From the NCBI GenBank assembly GCA_025504975.1, contig JANUWI010000017.1, positions 124,001 through 188,000 of the forward strand: a stretch of 64,000 nt of DNA. The letters run 5' to 3'. A model generated the notes under the pieces. The model did not search any database and was not told the origin of the DNA. It saw only the letters and a program-made list of their open reading frames with translations. The translations under genes and the position numbers were made by a program. This DNA comes from Plenodomus lindquistii (lineage: Eukaryota; Ascomycota; Dothideomycetes; Pleosporales; Leptosphaeriaceae). This document shows positions 56,378 to 64,000 of the stretch, one piece after another. Numbering within the stretch: the stretch's first letter is position 1; each line of letters starts with the position of its first letter.

Positions 56378-59300
56378 TTATAAAAAAATTATCCCTCTGC
56401 TAGTAACAGCCTATACAATATTACTAATTTATTAGAATAGATTATTTAAATCCTTTAGTTAACTAGCCTCTAAAATCTCTCTAATTCTAGCTCTAATTAA
56501 CACTAATATTTCTATTAATAATTATAAAACTAGATTTTAGAAATTTTTAGTTAACTAAAGTTTATAAGTTTAGATTTCTATAGTATTACTAGTTTAAATT
56601 ACTTTTAAAAAAGTTATATTAAATAGCGCTAAAGTAGAAACTTAAAAACTACTAATAATCTAGTAGAATTAGAGGTAAAGCTAATACCTATTTTTATTAA
56701 TAGATAATAAATTCTATTTTTTAAAAAATAAAAAGAAATAACTAGCTTTTATAGAAAGCCTATACGCTTATTAAATATTTAAAATATAAAAAATAACTAA
56801 TTCTAGTTAATTAGAAAATAATTAGAGTTAAATAAAAGCTAGATTTATTTTAGTAGAATCTAGAAATTTACTAACTATAATTTTTAATAATACTATAGAA
56901 ATAATAGTCTAGCTACACGCTAAGTTAGTAACTTTATAGACTAAAATAAAATTTATTAAAAAAAAAAACTTTATCTAACTTTATTTCTAGACTTACTTTT
57001 ATTTTTTACTAAAATCTTTTAAATTTATTAATATTACTAGTTAACTAGATTACTTTCTAAAGCTTTTTTTTATATTTTTAAAAAGCTACGTTTATTAGAG
57101 CGCACTTTTTCTATTTCTAAACTATTAGATAGAAAGGACTCTATCTATAAATAATAAAAAGCTTTAATACTAGATTAATCTAAAATTAATAGTAATTACT
57201 ACTATTCTAAGCGTGTTTATATAGTACTAGTCTAGAGTAGTATTTCTAGTTTAGCTAAAAAGTATTTTAAGCTCTAATATCTATCTAATAATAAAACTAA
57301 CTATTTTTTTTCTATAAAAGCTATAATAGCTACATTTAATAGATATTTTATTATAGATAAAAAATAAGCTAAAGTACGTAATACTTTTAACTAACTATAT
57401 ATAAAAAAAAAATTTCTACTTTTAAAAGTTATTTTTTAAACTATACTATAAAAAAACGCGTATTATATTTAAAATAGATTTATTATATATAAATAAAAAT
57501 AACTTCTAGCCTATATATTTCTAGTTAAAAGTTTAAATATATTTAGAATGACTTTTTTTAGATATAATAGAGCACTTTACTACTTTTAATATATAAATAA
57601 AAACCTATCTAAAAGATATATATTATTAGAATTTTTTTTAAAATAGTACTACTAATTTCTAAACTAGAACTATAGTATAACCTAGTTTAGATACTTTTAG
57701 AAAAAAGACTTTAGAAAATACTATACTATATATAACTTTCTAAACTTTTCTATAATTTACTATTGTATTTCTATAGTAAGTAATAGCTACTCTAGCTTTT
57801 AAAAAGGTACTAGATAACTACTATAACTATAGTAAGCTAGAATACTACGCTAATAAATATCTATTACTATAAATAAAAAAAATTATAATTAAAAATTACT
57901 CTAACTAATATTATAACGCTACTAAAGTACAAGACCTAGAGGAAAATTAGATAGAAAATAAGTAGTTTTAAAAGTATTATACTATTTAGAATTAAATTAA
58001 AAGTATAATCTATTAAACTTTAATTTTTTAAAACTATTCTAAAGTTTCTATTTTTTTATATCGACTATTTTATATAACCTAGGCGTAGGTATAAAACTAC
58101 TATTACTTATTAATACTAGCGCCTAAAAATATTTTTTTTTAAATTTATATATTATTTTTATTTTATTTTTTTACTTTAAACTAAAGTTTAAAAACTACCC
58201 TATTTAGTAATAGTTAGAGGGTTTAAAAACTAAATCTCTTTACTAGTTATAGAATATATTTATCTGTATATAATTATAGATAGATAAAAGATTCTAAACT
58301 ATCTATTTATTATACTAGATCTAGAAGTTTAGAATATAATTATTAGAATATAATAGTTAAAAAGGTTTAAAATTCTACTAAATATAGTTAGGTTCTAGTT
58401 ATAGTAGCCTACTATTTATTTTAAAATTTATATCTCTATTTTTCTAATTTTTATTTATTTTTATTAAAAAATACTAAAGGAGCACGTTATTTTTAATATT
58501 AAAAAATAAAATCTATAATAAAAAAAAAAGTTATATTAGAAAACTAGTAGCCTATACCCTTTAATTAATTATATTTAGAGAATTTTTAAAGCTTTATAAT
58601 ACTAGAATATCTTTTTAGAAATATAAAAACTAGACCTACTCTAAAAGCCTTTTAAAACTTTTTCTAGTTTTTAAGTTGCTATTATTTCCGCTAATACCTT
58701 CTATTTTAATATAAAAAAAAATTTTTTTTACTACTAGTTTATATAAAATTAACTAGATTATTAAAAACTATAATAGAAAGAACGTTTAAAAAAATAACTA
58801 TTTAATCTAAAACTAACCTTTTTTCTACTATTAGTAGTATTAGAACGTATTTAGTTTATTAGCTATAGAGAAACTACTAAAATACTAACTATATAACTAT
58901 AGAATTATTTTAAATAAACTTCTACCTAATAACTTTAGCCCTCTATATAAATAAAATACTAAAGATTTAAAAGCTATTAAAAAATATATCTAGAAAAACT
59001 TATAGAAAGAATTTCTAAAAACTAGTTATAGGTTTTTTACTTTCTCTATTTTTTATATCTATAAATCTAATAAGTTACTTTATATTTATATTAACTACTA
59101 TAAGTTTAACTAGATTACCTAAAAAAACGCCTATTTAATTCTAAAAATAAATAACTTACTAATCTATTTAAGTAAAGCTAAAATTTTTACTAAGTTTAAT
59201 ATTTAAATAGCTTTTAATAAAATCTATATAGATCTAGAGTTTAAAAAATATACTACTTTCTATACCTACTATAGATTATATAAGTATAAAGTACTTTTTT

Positions 59301-62300
59301 TTAGCTTTTATAATAGCCTCTCTACCTATTAAAAATACATAAATAATATACTTATAAATTACTTAGATAATTTCTATATTACCTATTTAGATAATATTTT
59401 TATTTACTTTAAAAATGTTTAGAGCTACTAAAAGTATATTAAGCTTGTTTTAAAAAAACTATAAAAAGTACAACTATAAATAGCTATTAAAAAAACTAAA
59501 TTCTATATTATTTAAACTAAGTATTTAGAATATATTCTAACTAATAAAAAAATAGAGGTAGATTTAGAAAAAGTAAAAGTATTTTATAACTAGGTCTAAC
59601 CTACTACTATAATAAATATTAAGTTTTTTCTAGAGTTTACTAGATTCTATAGATAATTTATTTCTAAATTTTTATTAGTAGCTAAGCTAATAATAGCTCT
59701 ATAAAGTTCTTTAACTCTATTTATATAAACTAAAAATTACTAAAATAGCTTTAAAAAGCTAAAGTTTTTACTTCTAGCAATTCTAGTTCTATACTACTTT
59801 AATTCTAATTATAATATAAAACTAGAAACTAATACTTTTAATAGAGTAGTAGCTAGAATTATATTTTAAAAATACCTAAATAGTAAATAATACTCTATAG
59901 CTTTTTATAGTAAAATACTTACTAGAATAAAGCTTAATTAGAAAATATATAATAAAAAACTATTTATTATTATTACTATTTTTAAAAAATAGAAAGCTAA
60001 ACTAACTTTAGTTTAGTACTATATCTAAATATATACTAATTATTAATTTTTAGAGTACTTTTTAAATATAAAAGTTTTAAATTAATAATAAACTAACTAG
60101 GCTAAGCTTATAGCTTTTTTTAACTTCTAAATTAAATATACTCTAGGTAAAAGTAATAAATATATAAATATTTTTAGTTACTAATAATAAAATATAAAAA
60201 ATTTTAAAATAGCCTAGTAAAATTATTACTTTCTAGTTTTTTTTAACTTTACTAGGCTATATAGCTATATTAACTCTAAACTAATAAAGTAATATCTAGA
60301 GTTTTTTCTATAAATAACTATTACTTTTCTCTAATTAACTTTAATAATATTACTAGATTTTTTAGAACTCATAGAAACCCTATTAAAAAAGAACTAATAG
60401 TTTTTTAAAAAAAACGCTTTTTACTACTTTTTTAGTAGTAGATAGATAATAGACTTATTTTTTATAAAAACTATTTTTATATTTTTTTAGACTCTTTACT
60501 CTATATATAACTTATTAAAAAAGTATATAATTAAATATTAATAGTCTATTCTAGTACTATAAAAACTTACTAGTTATTTATATAATAATACTACTAGAAA
60601 AGAATAGAAGCTATTTATAAATCGTACGTAGGTAACTACGTTACCTACTAAAAATTCTATTTAAAATAGATTTAAATATAAAAAATTTTTTATTTTTTAC
60701 TAATTTTAGAAGAATCTATATAATATTTTATAATAGATTTTAAATTTTTCTTTAAAACCTAATATATCTATAATTAAACTCTAGTAATTATTAATTTACT
60801 TTTTAAATAAATACTTATAATACTATACTATAAAATAATAAATATTTAAAGTTTTATTTAACTATTTATATAATAGGTATACTAGTTTAAATATAGTTTT
60901 AAAAGTATTATTTCTAACTATAGCGCCTAGTTTATTTTCTAATTCTAGTTTAAATTCTATTAGATTATAAATATTAAAATATAACTCTCTACTATTTATT
61001 ATAAATAAACTAATAGCTAAACTAAAATTATAAATAAATATATTAACTATTATATATAGTTAGTTATAATATACTACTAGAATAACTAAAGTAAACTTTT
61101 TTTATTTATAGAATAAACTTAGATAATATTTTTATATACGTTAATAGAAATAGCTTTATACTAGCTTTTATATAGTTTTAAACACTAATAGAGCTAGAAC
61201 TAGCACTATTTAAAAGTAGCTAATTTTATTAAAAAATTTAACTACTAGAAAGTTTATAATCTTACTATTTTAATATATAATATTTAGAAATAAACTAAAA
61301 GAAATATAGAAAAAATATAAAACTAAATATATTTTACTATTAACGCCTTTTAATATTTTATTAACTAGAAAATTAGAGATAAAATTTATTTTTTTACTAT
61401 TAATTTAATAACTATAAAACCTAGCTAAAAGTTATCTAAACTATAAAAAAGTTTTTTTAAAGTTTTTAAATAAATTAAATATTTTTCTAAATTTAAATTT
61501 TTTTTAAACTTTAAAATATATAATATATATACCTCTAATATTTTTTATAGAAATTTTAATAACTTTTTACTAGAATAAAAAGTTTTAAAGCTGCTAGCTA
61601 CTTCTATATAAAGCGTAAAAAAAAAAAGTTAAAAAAATCTTTACTAGTAAATTTATTTAAAATAAACTAAAATATAAAGCTAGCTAGGTAGAATATAATC
61701 TAAATTTAATTTAATATCTAGTAGCTAATTTTATAGGCTTTTTTTATAAAATATAAAATTTTTACTAGAAATATTTTAATTATCTAGAACTTTTCTAGGC
61801 ACTATATAAATATCTTTAGATATAAAAAAAAGGTAAAAAATATATTATAATTAGTAAATAATTATATTTTATATATTTAATAGTTTTTTTATTATTATTA
61901 ATATATAAAAACTATAGCTAATATATAAAACTAGTATATAGCTTTTACTAATAAAACTTTTAGTCTAGTAAGCTAACTATTATAAATAGATATAAAAGCT
62001 TTTTAAAATCTATTTATTAACTATTATAACCTTTTAATTTTTATTTTACTATTATAAGCGTTATATATTTTATTTAATTTAGAGTTTTTAGCGCTTTTAT
62101 ACTTTAAAAACTTTCTATTAGATTTATAAATAAACTTATATTTTTTTTTACTACTAAAAAAATCTAAAGCTTTTTTAGTATAAATTTAAAACTTTTTTAT
62201 ATAAATTTTAAAGTTTTTTTTATTATACGTAGTAGTTTACTAGTATTATATTAGTTATGCTAAAGCTAGTAATCTATATAGTTACTATTTATACTATAAA

Positions 62301-62976
62301 AGCTAATATTTTTATAGCTAAGCTAGCTATAGCTTTTATATTTACTAGCTTAGTTTTAAACTTTTTTATTTTATTTTTATTAGCTAGTATAGTCTATATA
62401 GTAAAGCTTTTAAAACTATAAAACGCTACTATAATTTAGTTATATTCTAGTTCTATATATATAGGTACCTAAAAAAATTAAAAAAAGCTCTAAACTAGTA
62501 GAAAAAAATAGCTATTTACTAGTTTATATTTTTTATTTAAAAGTATATAATAAGTATACTTTTTTAAACCTACTAATTTAAATAAATATATAAAATTAAA
62601 TTTACTATAAAACTAGGCCTAGATAGAGCGTAAGTAAAAAATCTAATAAACTAAAAAGTATATATAAAAGTATAGAAATAAATATTTTTATAAAAACTAT
62701 TTAGTATTAGTATTAGAGGTAATAATAAATAGTAATAAAGTACATATAATAAAAATATAAAGTATTAAAAGTAAAAAAAACTTATAATATTTAAAAAATT
62801 ATTATATTCTACTAGAGTAACTACTAGATTTAATAGTTATTATAATAATTATTAATAAATAGTAAATAGAAAATTATATTTACTTTAATAAAATAATAAT
62901 TTTAGAATAGACTTTATAGAGAGGTTATATAAAAAATACTTAGATATAGAACTATCTAATTTAAAGTAGAGGGTAA

Positions 62977-63393
62977 TATAATAAAGCTATATTCTATTAT
63001 AATAATAATTTTTAGCTATAAAAGTCTTTTTATAAACTACCTCTATTTTTCTTTATATAAACTTATTAAAAATAGAAAACTATACTAATTTCTATCTAAA
63101 CTACCTCTATACTATACCTAGTTTAAATTTTATAAAAATCTCTACTCTACTATTACCTACGTGGTAATATAGTATAGAAAAAAAAAGAACTTTATAAAAG
63201 TTTAGAACTACTACTAAATTCTACTCTATATAGCTTACTTTTTTAATACAACTATAAAAGTATAATTTTTTTATTTTTTTATATAAAGTCTATAAAAATA
63301 TAATTTATTTAGCTTTTTAATTTATACATACTTTTATATACCTCTAAGCTAATTTAAACGCCTTTTAGTACCTTATATTTTTAAGCTATTATA
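62977..63393 (+). repeat. LTR-5 (3' LTR of E3)
   Basis: 417 bases, TATAATAAAGC to GCTATTATA. The TG start has become TA. It is more mutated than LTR-4. Confidence 0.9.
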
Positions 63394-64000
63394 AAAAGTA
63401 TTTAGTATAGTTTTTAGTAATAATTTTTTTTATATAAAGTAAAAAATATTTTTTAGTATAGTATTTAGGCTTACTATAGTTATAGTAAATATTTATAGTT
63501 TTATTAAAAATAGAAATAGCTAAAACGCGTAGTAGTAGTATTATTATTATTAATTTCTAAAATATATAAGTTATAGAGTATAGTAAAGTACCATTTAAAA
63601 TTTTTTTCTAGAAGGTATTTAACTATAATTAAATAGAATTTTACTATTAAAACTTTAAAAATATAAATAATTAATAAGTTATCTCTCTAGAATAGATTCT
63701 ATATTCTATATTAAAGGCTATAAAGTATTCTATAATTTAACTAAAAAAGTTATTCTATATACGCTTAAAACTAAAGCTTAGTATTTATAATTCTAGAGTT
63801 ATTTTAGTTTATCTATAGTAACTTTATTTAGTATAAAGTACTTTTTTTTTATAGCAGCGCTAAAAAAATTAGCTTTAAAAATAGAAAAGGTTTTTTTTTA
63901 TTTATTTATAGCTAGTTAAAAGTAGTATAAGCCTCTACCTTTTTATTACTAGTAATAAAATAACTAGTAAATAATTTAATTATTTATTTAGTAATTTAGA
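63394..64000. repeat. unidentified AT-rich, RIP-mutated sequence
   Basis: Starts AAAAGTATTTAG and continues to the window end with no match by eye to any part of E1-E3. It is neither the expected continuation of the E1 integrase nor unique gene-like DNA. Most likely a second repeat family, cut off by the window edge. Confidence 0.4.

Larger units (their letters stand above)
55961..63393 (+). mobile_element. full-length Ty3/Gypsy element copy E3
   Basis: 7433 bases with two 417-bp LTRs (55961-56377 and 62977-63393), inserted in the integrase region of E1 in the same orientation. Domain order is the same as E2: knuckle remnant near 57810-57860, RT near 59380, antisense region near 62030-62470, polypurine tract 62963-62976. 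Its base composition lies between E2 and E1. The left flank is GTATT and the right flank starts AAAAGTATT, so a simple 5-bp duplication is not directly adjacent on the right. Confidence 0.88.
43431..64000. repeat. AT-rich, RIP-mutated retrotransposon block
   Basis: From about 43,430 to the window end the sequence is dominated by A, T and TpA, and CpA/TpG are nearly absent outside copy E2. Long open frames vanish. It consists of three copies of one LTR retrotransposon (E1, E2, E3) plus about 100 bases of left flank and 607 bases of right flank. This matches the AT-isochore compartments of Pleosporales genomes produced by repeat-induced point mutation. Confidence 0.9.

Noticed and set aside
43431..64000. 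Centromere or telomere-proximal satellite
   Set aside because: No short tandem satellite or TTAGGG repeat is seen; the AT content is explained by RIP on Gypsy copies.
1..64000. tRNA genes or CRISPR arrays
   Set aside because: No tRNA-like TPsiC arm with matching stem and no regularly spaced direct repeats were recognised by eye; a tRNAscan-type search would settle the former.

Overview
The window comes from a filamentous ascomycete, most likely a Dothideomycete of the Pleosporales type. The evidence is short introns (about 48-141 nt) with GT-AG borders and CTAAC/CTGAC-like branch sites, CT-rich leaders and ACAATG/ACCATG starts, fungal families (Slm1, RTA1 exporter, Zn2Cys6 factor, cellobiose dehydrogenase with CBM1), and a large AT-rich block whose mutations look like repeat-induced point mutation (RIP, CpA to TpA). 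The genus assignment is inference.

The window has two compartments. From 1 to about 43,430 it is ordinary, gene-bearing DNA. In order it holds: a DUF985/cupin_5 protein, a GH18 protein with a UBA tail, the mitotic kinase CDK1 (cdc2/nimX), an ALKBH1-type dioxygenase divergent from it, a Slm1/2-type PH protein, a large unknown protein with an N-terminal Cys/His cluster, a mitochondrial iron-containing alcohol dehydrogenase (hydroxyacid-oxoacid transhydrogenase), a SET protein with a signal-peptide-like start, an RTA1 membrane protein, a six-exon Zn2Cys6 factor with a DUF3425-like end, a full three-domain cellobiose dehydrogenase, a peroxisomal SCP2-type thiolase, a SIS sugar isomerase, a GNAT acetyltransferase and an EthD-like tandem-fold protein. 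These are mostly unrelated single genes with no obvious metabolic cluster. Between 31.7 and 34.3 kb lies a graveyard of broken genes, at least one of them F-box-like.

From about 43,430 to the end the DNA is extremely AT-rich and nearly free of CpA. It is built from three copies of one Ty3/Gypsy element with 417-bp LTRs. Copy E2 (45,779-53,285) is complete and sits inside the older copy E1, flanked by the 5-bp duplication TAAAT. Copy E3 (55,961-63,393) cuts E1 a second time, but its right flank is not the rest of E1. E2 keeps much more C and G than E1 or E3 and still shows a CCHC knuckle, protease, RT, RNase H, integrase and chromodomain-like remains, plus an antisense reading frame between pol and the 3' LTR.

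The gene nearest this block (41,386-42,731) carries two nonsense codons of the CpA-to-TpA type and one frame change, suggesting that RIP leaked out of the repeats. No tRNA, rRNA or CRISPR array was recognised.
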